Origin: CAWGJF01 sp963715745
GTDB taxonomy: Bacteria; Bacteroidota; Ignavibacteria; Ignavibacteriales; Ignavibacteriaceae
Assembly: GCA_963715745.1 (NCBI GenBank)
Contig: OY970271.1
Location: 2,604,001 to 2,668,000, forward strand
Length of the DNA stretch: 64,000 bases
Direction of reading: 5' to 3'
Within the stretch, counting starts at the first letter, position 1, and each line of letters opens with the position of its first letter. Under the pieces are notes generated by a model. It ran no database searches, was not told the DNA's origin, and was given only the letters and a program-made list of their open reading frames with translations. The position numbers were made by a program, and so were the translations under genes. Shown here in pieces: positions 9,215-17,754 of this stretch.

Positions 9215-9937
9215 TTATGCCCCTATACCTTCAGGTAACTTGGGTATTGTTCTTTTAGCAACCTCTTCATCCTTTTCAACCAAACCATCCTTAAGCCTTA
9301 TGACTCTTGCAGCATGGCCAGCAATATATTCCTCGTGTGTTACAAGAATAATTGTATTTCCTTTTTCATGAATCTCATTGAACAGCATCATAATTTCTTC
9401 ACCGGTTTTAGAATCAAGGTTTCCCGTAGGTTCATCTGCCAAAATAATTGAAGGTTTGGTAACCAAAGCACGGGCAACAGCTACTCTTTGTCTCTGTCCT
9501 CCTGAAAGTTCGTTTGGCTTGTGATGCATTCTGTCACCAAGACCAACATCAACCAATGCTTTCTCTGCTCTTTCTTTTCTATCTGAATAAGGTACTCCAG
9601 CGTAAATCAAAGGTAATTCTACATTGTGAATAGCATCAGATCTTGCAAGCAGGTTAAAAGTCTGGAATACAAAACCAATTTCTTTATTCCTGATTCTCGC
9701 AAGCTCATTGTCAGTCATCTGGCTAACACTGTTTCCGTTAAAATCATATTTACCTGAAGTCGGTGTATCAAGACAACCAAGCATATTCATCAGAGTTGAT
9801 TTTCCTGATCCTGAAGGACCCATAATTGCGACATATTCATTTTTATCAATTCTTAAGGAAACATCTCTGAGTGCGTGAACTTCCTCAGTACCAACCTGAT
9901 ATACTTTAGCTATATGTTCTATATTAATTATATTCAT
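9215..9937 (-). CDS. MacB/LolD-type ABC transporter ATPase
   Basis: 240 residues. It has a complete nucleotide-binding domain: Walker A GPSGSGKST (40-48), Q-loop GFVFQTFNLL, signature LSGGQRQRVAVARAL, Walker B IILADEPTGNLD and switch histidine in VTHE. The typical LolD/MacB insertion is present. It is a stand-alone ATPase serving the three separate permeases downstream and is probably cytoplasmic and membrane-associated through them. It follows the adaptor gene after 17 bases, as expected for a MacA-MacB order. LolD (lipoprotein release) is the closest alternative, but the HlyD adaptor and TolC genes next to it favour an efflux role. Confidence 0.94.
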   Translation of the reverse strand: MNIINIEHIAKVYQVGTEEVHALRDVSLRIDKNEYVAIMGPSGSGKSTLMNMLGCLDTPTSGKYDFNGNSVSQMTDNELARIRNKEIGFVFQTFNLLARSDAIHNVELPLIYAGVPYSDRKERAEKALVDVGLGDRMHHKPNELSGGQRQRVAVARALVTKPSIILADEPTGNLDSKTGEEIMMLFNEIHEKGNTIILVTHEEYIAGHAARVIRLKDGLVEKDEEVAKRTIPKLPEGIGA

Positions 9938-9954
9938 TTTTAGATTCCGTATAA

Positions 9955-11274
9955 TTAGCTGTTATCATTATTTGGGCCCTTACCGGAACCCTCACCTTTA
10001 CCCTTTTCTTCTTTTCTAACAGTGCTGTCGTCCTGCAATTCTCTTGAAATAGCACGATAAGGTCCTGAAACTACTTCTTCACCGCTTTCCAGTCCAGACT
10101 TAATTTCAAGATAATTATCGTCACTTATTCCTGTTTTAACCGGCACCATTTTAACTTTTCCATCTTTAAAAAGAAATACAACTTCTTTGGGTTCATTCTT
10201 CTTGAATTTATTACCATTTTTCTCTTCATTCTTTGCCATTGTAGAATCAGATTTAGTTGAATCATTCGGCATCGGCACATCAGTTCTTGCAGTTACACTT
10301 TGAATCGGTACGCTAATAACATCATTTACTGTCTCAGTTTCTATGTCAGCATTGCAGGACATTCCGGGTCTTAGTTTTGGATCAAGATCAATTAACTTAA
10401 TTTTAACTTCAAAATTGACAACCTGTTCCTGTGTTCCAAAACCGGAAGACTGTGCACTGTTTCCAATCTGAGTTACAAGTCCGTGAAAAACTTTATCCCC
10501 GAACGCATCTACGGTTATGTTGGCTGTATCACCAACTGAAACAAGCACGACATCATTCTCATCTACTTCAACTACTGCTTCCATATTTGATAAATCAGCA
10601 ACTGTCATTAAGTTTGTTCCCTGGCTAAATCCGCTGCCAAGAACTCTTTCTGCTAATTCAACATTCAATTGTGTAACAATACCATCAATTGGTGAATAAA
10701 TTATTGTTTTATTCAATGTCTCCTGTACTTCACGCAACTGAGCTTTACTCTGTAATACATTTGCTGCTGCCACATCGTAGCTTGCTTTAGTTGTTAAATA
10801 ATTGCTTTGTGCAGTTTCAAGTTCCGAATTACTTGATAATCCTTTACTATTCAATTCTTTAGCCCTGTCATATTCCAGTTTAACCCGGTCTAATTCAGCT
10901 TCTTTCATCTTTAGATTTGCTTCGGCTGATTTAACGCTGGCATCAAGTCTGTCTCGCTGGGCATAATACTGATCACCTTTTATTCTTATCAGCAAATCAC
11001 CTTTTTTTACAACGTCACCCTCTTTAACAGGCAACTGGATAATTTCGCCGGTAACCTCAGGTGTTATTACAACTTTAAATTCAGGATCAATAATCCCGGT
11101 AGCTGTAACAGTTTGAGTAATATTTCGTTTCTCAACCTTCTCTGTCTGAATCATAATAATATCATCTTTACCACCGCCGATAAAAGCTGCAATAATTAGT
11201 ATAAGAATCAGAAGACCGATTGATCCAAAGATGATTATTTTTTTCTTCGATTTTTTACGATTGTTTTTTGCCAT
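9955..11274 (-). CDS. Periplasmic adaptor (HlyD/MacA family membrane fusion protein)
   Basis: 439 residues. A basic N-terminus (KNNRKKSKKK) and one membrane helix (about 14-35) anchor it in the inner membrane. The first lipoyl half-motif (VVKKGDLLIRI), a long coiled-coil hairpin (about 105-190), the second lipoyl half (YSPIDGIVTQLNVELAERV) and the beta-barrel domain follow in the standard order. Residues about 325-365 are a hydrophilic Asp/Ser/Lys-rich insertion absent from typical MacA. The C-terminal tail is charged and Gly/Lys-rich. It would bridge the FtsX permeases and the TolC channel encoded on either side. The next gene, the ATPase, starts 17 bases downstream. Confidence 0.93.
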   Translation of the reverse strand: MAKNNRKKSKKKIIIFGSIGLLILILIIAAFIGGGKDDIIMIQTEKVEKRNITQTVTATGIIDPEFKVVITPEVTGEIIQLPVKEGDVVKKGDLLIRIKGDQYYAQRDRLDASVKSAEANLKMKEAELDRVKLEYDRAKELNSKGLSSNSELETAQSNYLTTKASYDVAAANVLQSKAQLREVQETLNKTIIYSPIDGIVTQLNVELAERVLGSGFSQGTNLMTVADLSNMEAVVEVDENDVVLVSVGDTANITVDAFGDKVFHGLVTQIGNSAQSSGFGTQEQVVNFEVKIKLIDLDPKLRPGMSCNADIETETVNDVISVPIQSVTARTDVPMPNDSTKSDSTMAKNEEKNGNKFKKNEPKEVVFLFKDGKVKMVPVKTGISDDNYLEIKSGLESGEEVVSGPYRAISRELQDDSTVRKEEKGKGEGSGKGPNNDNS

Positions 11275-11299
11275 CGGCTTATCTCCTCAGATAAAATTT

Positions 11300-12658
11300 T
11301 TATTCGTATTTAGAATAATCTAAAACACCAAGAGTATATTTTAATTTTTCACTCAGCACTATGTAAGCATATTGTGAATTGATCAGATCACTTTGTGCTG
11401 TTGTATAATTTGAATTTGCAATTAATACGTCAAGCAGTTTGCCTGAACCTATTGAATATTTTTCTTCTTCAATCTTCAGATTTTCAGAAGCAGATTTAAC
11501 ATTCCTTTGACTTACATCCAAACCCTTTTTAGCTACTTTTAGTTGAAGATAAATTGTTTCTATTTGTCGCTTAATATCTCTTTCAAGATCTTTCAGATCA
11601 ATTTCCTTATTTTCAGCCTGAACCTCAGCAATCTGAACCCTGTTTGAAACACTCCATCCTGAGAAAATAGGAATGCTTAATGTAAGTCCGAATGCTAACC
11701 TTTTTGATTGGTCAAGTTCAGAAAGTCTGTCACCCTGGTATGCGTAAAATCCATTTGCTGTAAGACTTGGTAAATGACCCGAACGGGCAATTGTAACTCC
11801 ATTCAAAGTACTTTCAAGATCCAGAATAGCACTTTTATAATCCTGCCGGTTATCGTATGCACGAGTAACCAATTCGGTCAGATTATCAAAATCCTTTAAT
11901 AGATCTGAGCTTAAAATTCCTTTTTCATCACCGGAAAGTGAATCTGAAAAAACATATTCCTCAAAAACATCTTTGCCCAGATAATAAAGCAAATCATTTT
12001 TAGAAGATTCGAGATCATTTTGTGTTGTAACAAGCTGCAGTTCGGCATTACCTTCCGCAACTTCCTGCTGGTAAACATCTGCAAGAGTGGCAGCACCAAG
12101 CTTGTTTCTTTCTCTTATTGTTTCAAGATTTTTCTGATTCCATTTCAGATCTTCTTCCTTTACAGATAAAAGCTTTTGCTTACTAATCACATCATAGTAA
12201 AGCGAAATTGTTTGAAACACTATATCCTGTTTTAATCTTTGAAGAGATGCTTCAGCGGATTCAAGATTATTCTGACTTTGTGAAAGTGCTGCAAAGTTTG
12301 CCAGCCCGTCAAACAAAGTCCAGTTAGAATTTACTGATGCAGAATAACTTCTGTTCTGACTTGAAGCAGAAGTACTGAATGGAACTCCGTTTATAATAAT
12401 AAATCCTGCATTTTTAATATCCGATTTACTCCAGTCCCAGCTACCGGATAATCCTAATGAGGGTAAGAAGTTTCCATAAGCAGCCAATACATTACTTTCA
12501 TAACCTGAGATTCCATTTACACTTTGCTTCAATCCCGAGTTGTTATGAAGTGCAATCTGTACTGCCTGGTTTAAAGTTAATTCCTGCTGGGCGGGAACTA
12601 CTAATGAAAATAAAGTTAATATTAAAGAGATTAGTAAAAGTCGCATTCTGTTCTCCAA
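11300..12658 (-). CDS. TolC-family outer-membrane efflux channel
   Basis: 452 residues with a signal peptide (MRLLLISLILTLFSLVVPAQ, reached from the second Met at residue 5). Two outer-membrane efflux protein repeats follow, each with long amphipathic helices (about 30-215 and 245-445), the expected layout for a TolC trimer spanning the outer membrane and periplasm. It is the first gene of the efflux operon; the adaptor starts 25 bases downstream. The roughly 290 bases upstream, facing the divergent small gene at 12948, should hold its promoter, but I could not pick out a convincing one. Confidence 0.93.
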   Translation of the reverse strand: MENRMRLLLISLILTLFSLVVPAQQELTLNQAVQIALHNNSGLKQSVNGISGYESNVLAAYGNFLPSLGLSGSWDWSKSDIKNAGFIIINGVPFSTSASSQNRSYSASVNSNWTLFDGLANFAALSQSQNNLESAEASLQRLKQDIVFQTISLYYDVISKQKLLSVKEEDLKWNQKNLETIRERNKLGAATLADVYQQEVAEGNAELQLVTTQNDLESSKNDLLYYLGKDVFEEYVFSDSLSGDEKGILSSDLLKDFDNLTELVTRAYDNRQDYKSAILDLESTLNGVTIARSGHLPSLTANGFYAYQGDRLSELDQSKRLAFGLTLSIPIFSGWSVSNRVQIAEVQAENKEIDLKDLERDIKRQIETIYLQLKVAKKGLDVSQRNVKSASENLKIEEEKYSIGSGKLLDVLIANSNYTTAQSDLINSQYAYIVLSEKLKYTLGVLDYSKYE

Positions 12659-12947
12659 TAATTTTTCTGTTGCTGAACCACTTTTAATCTTTGGATTTTT
12701 TTTAGTTATTGAATAAAATTGTAACAGAGATATTCATTGCCCAAAAAACTGCCCCAAAAATAGCACTAAAATAACTTATAGAGTGTGATACGTTACGAAT
12801 GGTTACAAAACTACATAATCGGCGTTTTTATTACCGTTTTGTTAATTATGATGGCTTTTCAATTCGCTTTTATTCCATCCTTGATTTAGAGATAAATTTT
12901 ACTTTATATTCATTTTAGTATTAAAACTAATATGCCGGATAATCAAA

Positions 12948-13364
12948 ATGAACATAAAATATTTTACTTTAACCCTGACAATTGTTATTTCATTAGTGTT
13001 AATTTTTCCGACCTCTGATTCCCTTGCACAAGGATTAAGAGTTGATGATAAAATTGGTGGAAGCGGTTCATCGAGCAGTTCTGAAAGCAATTCTGATAAC
13101 TCACTTATTTATATTGTCGGCGGAGCAGTAATAGTTGGAATCGTAGCTTATGCATTATTGAGAGATAAATCTGATAAGAAAAAGTCTGAGTCAGATAGTT
13201 CAGAAGTTTCCCTGAATGAAAATCTTAAGTTATATGACAACTCGGAAATCCAGGCAGTAAAAATTAAAGATAAAATTCCTGTAGAATTTTATTTTGGGAC
13301 GATAAATGAACCGGCTTTTACTTCAGGAAAGAAATATTTGTTGGGAGTTTCTTTAAGACTTTAA
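12948..13364 (+). CDS. Small exported or membrane protein of unknown function
   Basis: 138 residues. It has a signal peptide (about 1-27, ending DSLAQG), a Ser/Gly/Asn-rich linker (about 37-50), a hydrophobic segment (LIYIVGGAVIVGIVAYALL, about 53-71), a Lys/Ser/Glu-rich stretch and a C-terminal region of about 55 residues with beta character. It is read divergently from the efflux operon, with about 290 bases between the two starts. I do not recognise a family. The layout (exported, linker, membrane segment, small periplasmic or cytoplasmic domain) would fit a small envelope protein, perhaps linked to the transporter, but proximity is the only evidence for that. Confidence 0.65.
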   Translation: MNIKYFTLTLTIVISLVLIFPTSDSLAQGLRVDDKIGGSGSSSSSESNSDNSLIYIVGGAVIVGIVAYALLRDKSDKKKSESDSSEVSLNENLKLYDNSEIQAVKIKDKIPVEFYFGTINEPAFTSGKKYLLGVSLRL

Positions 13365-13403
13365 ATACTTTGCGATTTTAATTCAACAAAACGTGTCCTC
13401 TGA

Positions 13404-13429
13404 AAACCTGCCTGACGGCAGTCAGGTTT
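13404..13429. repeat. Hairpin repeat overlapping the stop codon of the beta-helix gene
   Basis: Arms AAACCTG and CAGGTTT enclose a second, competing hairpin (CTGCC-TGAC-GGCAG). Read on the minus strand it begins at the stop codon of the gene at 13428 and ends in a short T-run, so it could act as a weak terminator. It resembles the CCTGCCTG-type dispersed palindromes of this bacterial group. Confidence 0.5.
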
Positions 13430-16061
13430 ATCGAAGAAGTATCATCTTCTTAGTATTCACATAATCTTTTGTTCTTAGCTGATAAAGATAAACCCCACTT
13501 GCAACACCTGATGCATCCCATTTAACTTCATATCTGCCTGCCTGCTGTTTTGTGTTTATTAGTTCTTTTATTTTCCTTCCAAGTATGTCATATATAATTA
13601 CTGATACTTCACCAATGTTAGGTAAATCATATTTTATTGTAGTTACCGGGTTAAATGGATTTGGATAGTTCTGGTAAAGTGTATATTCAGTCGGGATGAT
13701 TTCTTTTTCTGCCTCTGTTCTGTTCCTGCCAAAGTTCTTCTTTAACAGATTATCTATTTTATTAAAATTACCTCCTCGTGTCTTGACCAAATATCCTCCT
13801 GCAGATCCTTTCTGAAGTGTTGAGTCATTTCGATCAAGCAATGATGCTGCTGTTATTGCATCTATCTCCGCATAAACTGCTTCTTCTGTATTTGGGTTCT
13901 GCTGAACAATATTATCAAACTCACCTATTGCTGGAACGATCTCTGTTTTCTTAATCAGGCTAAGTGATGCTAGCTGTGAAAATACTTTTTGCAGCAAGGA
14001 GTCACTTGTTGAAGATGAAAGTGTAAGGAAGGTTGTTCTGAGTCCATTAAAATAATTTTCATCTTCTCCCGTTATGGACCCGATTTCATAGAGTCTCTTG
14101 TATGCTGGATATTTATTCTCCAAAGCTTCTTGCGAATTTATTATCTGGTTATACTTTGAAGATGCGTTTGTGTAATCAGTAGTAATGAAGTTTTCTTCAG
14201 CATCTGCATAAAGAATTTCTGTGCTTGTTAATTGCGGTACTTCTGTTGCTGCGGAATAGAGCGTATCAATTACTCCACCGTTTGAGGTCATTACTAACAT
14301 ACTACGACCTCCACCTTCTCCGGAACTGTCGGGCATAGGACAGTTACTTATGTAATATGGATTAAAGTCTACATTAAGACCACTACCAAACCTTCCCGAG
14401 TAAACCGTATCTCCCCAGAAATTATTTTCAGCATTTACCTGGATTGGCAGAAAACCACCACTACCGCTCAAGAGCAACTCAGTATTATCCAGTGGTGATG
14501 ATTCTGGTCTGTCGTCTGATATTTCATTACATCCGTCTCTTAGAGTTGCGTTTGAATAATAAAAGTAAATCTCAGAACCGTCATTATCAGGTGGTCCATT
14601 TGTTTCTGAATATCCGCCGTTTTCTTTTATAGTGTTGTAGCCGGAAACAGCATAATAAACTGGTGGACTGCCCACCAAATCTCCCTGCATAAATGGATTT
14701 GAACCTGCACCTATGTAAATCCCGTGATATCGGTTTGATGTGATTATATTCCCGCCAATATCCGGTGATGAATTGCCAAGCTGTATACCATTTGTATGGC
14801 CAGATATTGTATTTCCTCTTATTACTCCGCTCATACTTGAGGTGAATATTCCTGTATTCGATTCTTTGTTTGAAGAGATTGTATTTAATGCTACAGTAGT
14901 ACCGCTTACATTTGAAAGATAAATTCCCATATCTGTGTTTGTAATTGTGTTTTCCTGAATAACAAGTTCAGGCAAATTACTCGCCCATATTCCATATTCC
15001 GAACCTGTCATTGTGCAATACTTTATTTGTGTTGGCGGAACTTCACCTCCAATTGATCTGCCATTAATTAGTATTGAAGTGGTATCACAGTCATCAAATT
15101 CCAGGTATTGTGCATTCAAGTAATTTGCATTTAACTCTGACTCAATCCCTACGTCTGCATTTTGAACATTACAGTATGAAATTGTTAGTGAGCCTCCTGA
15201 TTTAATTACAACCCCACTTGAGTCTTCTGTAAAATCAAGCGTCAGGTTTTCCCCAGATGTTCCATTTATTGTTGCTGTACCATCAACAATCAGTTTATGA
15301 CCGTTTTGAAAGTGTATTATTCCATCATCATAATTTTCTATTGTTCCATTTTTTATTATAATATCTCCTTGTGCATAATAATTCCCATCAATGCTTAGGG
15401 TTGCCAAACTATCTATTACCATATCTCCTATTAAAGTAACGCCTCCGACTGTTTCATCTGATATCAGTGTTCCACTATATTCCACAACAGGTTTTAAGCT
15501 GTAAAGTATTGCATCTCCTATTACAATTGTATCTGTTGGTGATGTTGCTTCACCATTCTGATCCGGTACTATTGTTACCTCAGTGCTGTCAACATAGTTC
15601 TTCAGATTCCAGTTGTTGTAGCTTGAAAGATAATTAAGTTCTAATTTGAATTTGTTAAACGATAGACCGGAATACCACCTGTTGATTACCATAAAATAAT
15701 TTTCGTCTGTTTCCCCCGGTTTGTTAAAGGAACCAATATCAACATAAGACTGTACTGCAGATTCTCCTACATCCAATTTTACTTTACTTAAGTGATCAAA
15801 ATTAAGTGTGTAGCTTGCTGAAGCATTTTTTCCCAATGAGTCTGCAACCGGAACTAAGCCTTTAAGTGTTTTGCCAAATAATCCTTTTAGTCTTGGATTT
15901 AATGTATCACGAAGCATATAATATTTATCTGTGTAAATTTCATTATTAATATTTCCTACAAAGTCAATAATAGCGTGGCAGGTCCATCCTGAATCGCAGC
16001 TATTTGTATCCCGCTGTGCAAAATATGTATATAAGCTTATAAATTTTGCACCATACATCAA
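13428..16061 (-). CDS. C-terminal part of a split surface protein: beta-helix and type IX sorting domain
   Basis: 877 residues with no signal peptide. Residues about 180-520 are a right-handed parallel beta-helix of the pectate-lyase/NosD type, with recurring coils such as GIWASN, MGIYLSNVSGTTVALNTISSN and GIFTSSMSGVIRGNTISG. A helical region (about 590-750) follows, then a type IX sorting domain (YPNPFNPVTTIKYDLP ... YDILGRK ... SGVYLYQLR ... KKMILLR). The frame is open upstream of this start for 39 more codons up to the TAG at 16179-16181 that ends the previous gene, and the two frames are the same. I read it as the second half of one protein of about 1,406 residues spanning 13428-17648. 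On its own it could not be exported. Confidence 0.8.
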   Translation of the reverse strand: MMYGAKFISLYTYFAQRDTNSCDSGWTCHAIIDFVGNINNEIYTDKYYMLRDTLNPRLKGLFGKTLKGLVPVADSLGKNASASYTLNFDHLSKVKLDVGESAVQSYVDIGSFNKPGETDENYFMVINRWYSGLSFNKFKLELNYLSSYNNWNLKNYVDSTEVTIVPDQNGEATSPTDTIVIGDAILYSLKPVVEYSGTLISDETVGGVTLIGDMVIDSLATLSIDGNYYAQGDIIIKNGTIENYDDGIIHFQNGHKLIVDGTATINGTSGENLTLDFTEDSSGVVIKSGGSLTISYCNVQNADVGIESELNANYLNAQYLEFDDCDTTSILINGRSIGGEVPPTQIKYCTMTGSEYGIWASNLPELVIQENTITNTDMGIYLSNVSGTTVALNTISSNKESNTGIFTSSMSGVIRGNTISGHTNGIQLGNSSPDIGGNIITSNRYHGIYIGAGSNPFMQGDLVGSPPVYYAVSGYNTIKENGGYSETNGPPDNDGSEIYFYYSNATLRDGCNEISDDRPESSPLDNTELLLSGSGGFLPIQVNAENNFWGDTVYSGRFGSGLNVDFNPYYISNCPMPDSSGEGGGRSMLVMTSNGGVIDTLYSAATEVPQLTSTEILYADAEENFITTDYTNASSKYNQIINSQEALENKYPAYKRLYEIGSITGEDENYFNGLRTTFLTLSSSTSDSLLQKVFSQLASLSLIKKTEIVPAIGEFDNIVQQNPNTEEAVYAEIDAITAASLLDRNDSTLQKGSAGGYLVKTRGGNFNKIDNLLKKNFGRNRTEAEKEIIPTEYTLYQNYPNPFNPVTTIKYDLPNIGEVSVIIYDILGRKIKELINTKQQAGRYEVKWDASGVASGVYLYQLRTKDYVNTKKMILLR

Positions 16062-16178
16062 TGCAAGATTTGCACTGTATAAAACTTCATGTCTGTGAAC
16101 ATTTCGTTCATTTGCCTGTGTATTATGAATTTCACCACATTGAAGACTTACACCCCAGTATGGATCCAGATCATAAGC

Positions 16179-17648
16179 CTATTTATACATTAACCTTGCC
16201 GTTCTCCAGATATTTATGGAACGGTAATCTTCTCCCGTTAAGCAGGCTGAGGCATCATTGGGAGAACCTGTACAGGGAGAATCAAACATATAAGCATTTT
16301 GAATGATGTTAGCATTGCCGATGCGTTTTTTTAGCTCTACCCACGGACTTTTGCCCATTCCACCAAAAGGGTCATTATGGTTATTCCATCTGCCATCCCA
16401 ATGACCCATCATTGCAATCCAAAGTGGTCTTTTCCTTTGGCTTGCATCATCTAATATATTTTTTACTATTCTGATTGGCTCAAAAATATCTATGCTTACT
16501 GGTTCGTCAATACCCATCCAGCCGGTTACTAATTCATCTGCATTGTAATTGTTTAATGAGTTGGCTTGTTGTACAATAAGATTTCTATAAAATAATGAAT
16601 CAGAATCAACAAATAACTCCCTTCCTCTATCATCGGACAGAGTAACCTTATCAACAGAAAGCAGGTACGCAGGCTTGCCCTGTACATTGGATTTTCCTTT
16701 CCATATAACTTTGAATTGTATATAAGACCTTATCCATCTTGGACCAGGCAGTAACCCATCAGCTCTGAAAGAGGATTGAAATGTATAGATTGGACTGGGG
16801 TCTGAGGTTGTTGAATCGCAGTAATTGGTTTCAAGTGTGTAGTTAACAGAATCAGGATTAGCGTGTAATAAAAAACCCTGGAACTTATTTAATTGATTAA
16901 ATTCTCCAAGTGTTATACCTCTTTCTTTAATTACATCAGTGCAATCAAGATGCCAGCCCCCTGTTGTTGAGACAGAAGATTGTGTTACCTGTATTACACA
17001 AATAGTATCTTCAGGGTTGTCATCTATAGGTGGCGGATAATTAGGATTTTCTTCGAGCTTTAGTCTGAATTCTGCCCGATATTCTATTAGTCTTAATGTA
17101 TTGTCATTTGAAGCAAGGTATTTAACATCCTGGCAGTAGTATGGTCCTTTTATAAGTGTATCTACGCTGTTTGTTATTGTTCCAATCCGCCTTACAGAAG
17201 TGCTGTCCCCGTTTGGAATTAATTCAGTCTTTAAATTGTTACGTTCAAGGTTTACATCATAATTATCATTTCCCTCTGCTTCCCAAACCGAATACTTTGC
17301 ATCAGTATAATGCTGGATGTAATTCATTATGGGAGTTGATTCTGACCTCGATCTGACAGGGATCATTTGCAGATCATAATCATCAACTTTTTCCATCTGA
17401 GTTCCGGGATTGATAAGATTCCCATTCAAAATTCCAATATCTGACTGGATTACATCTACACCTGCTGCTTTCAAGCTATCAAACGCTCTTGGATGATTTG
17501 CCCATCCCCACCATACCCCAGCGTGTATAGGTATTCCATCAAATTGTCTTATCCAATCGTTATATTCAGGTGTTTCCTGGGCTAAGACGGTATTAGTAAG
17601 AATGAATAAAACAAAGAACGAAATCAAAGAACCGTAACATTTTTTCAT
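16179..17648 (-). CDS. N-terminal part of a split surface protein, TIM-barrel-like
   Basis: 489 residues. It starts with a signal peptide (about 1-23, ending VLAQE). The body (PIHAGVWWGWANHPRAFD, VDVIQSDIGILNG, PLWIAMMGHWDGRW) reads like a glycosidase-type TIM barrel, but I cannot assign a family or catalytic residues. It ends at a TAG (16179-16181) in the middle of that domain, and the same frame continues (AYDLDPYWGVSLQCGEIHNT...) into the gene at 13428-16061. The missing partner carries the sorting domain, so a signal peptide and a sorting signal have been separated by one stop codon. Its paralogue at 20002-21516 is nearly identical over long tracts. RBS AGGAGG lies upstream of the ATG. 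Confidence 0.85.
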   Translation of the reverse strand: MKKCYGSLISFFVLFILTNTVLAQETPEYNDWIRQFDGIPIHAGVWWGWANHPRAFDSLKAAGVDVIQSDIGILNGNLINPGTQMEKVDDYDLQMIPVRSRSESTPIMNYIQHYTDAKYSVWEAEGNDNYDVNLERNNLKTELIPNGDSTSVRRIGTITNSVDTLIKGPYYCQDVKYLASNDNTLRLIEYRAEFRLKLEENPNYPPPIDDNPEDTICVIQVTQSSVSTTGGWHLDCTDVIKERGITLGEFNQLNKFQGFLLHANPDSVNYTLETNYCDSTTSDPSPIYTFQSSFRADGLLPGPRWIRSYIQFKVIWKGKSNVQGKPAYLLSVDKVTLSDDRGRELFVDSDSLFYRNLIVQQANSLNNYNADELVTGWMGIDEPVSIDIFEPIRIVKNILDDASQRKRPLWIAMMGHWDGRWNNHNDPFGGMGKSPWVELKKRIGNANIIQNAYMFDSPCTGSPNDASACLTGEDYRSINIWRTARLMYK

Positions 17649-17754
17649 TGTAACCTCCTCTGTGATTAATTGTTATATTGTTTCATCCATCTTCGCTAAA
17701 GCTTCGATGGACAGGTTGTAGTATCGTTAATTTTTAATTGTTCATTGTAAATTC

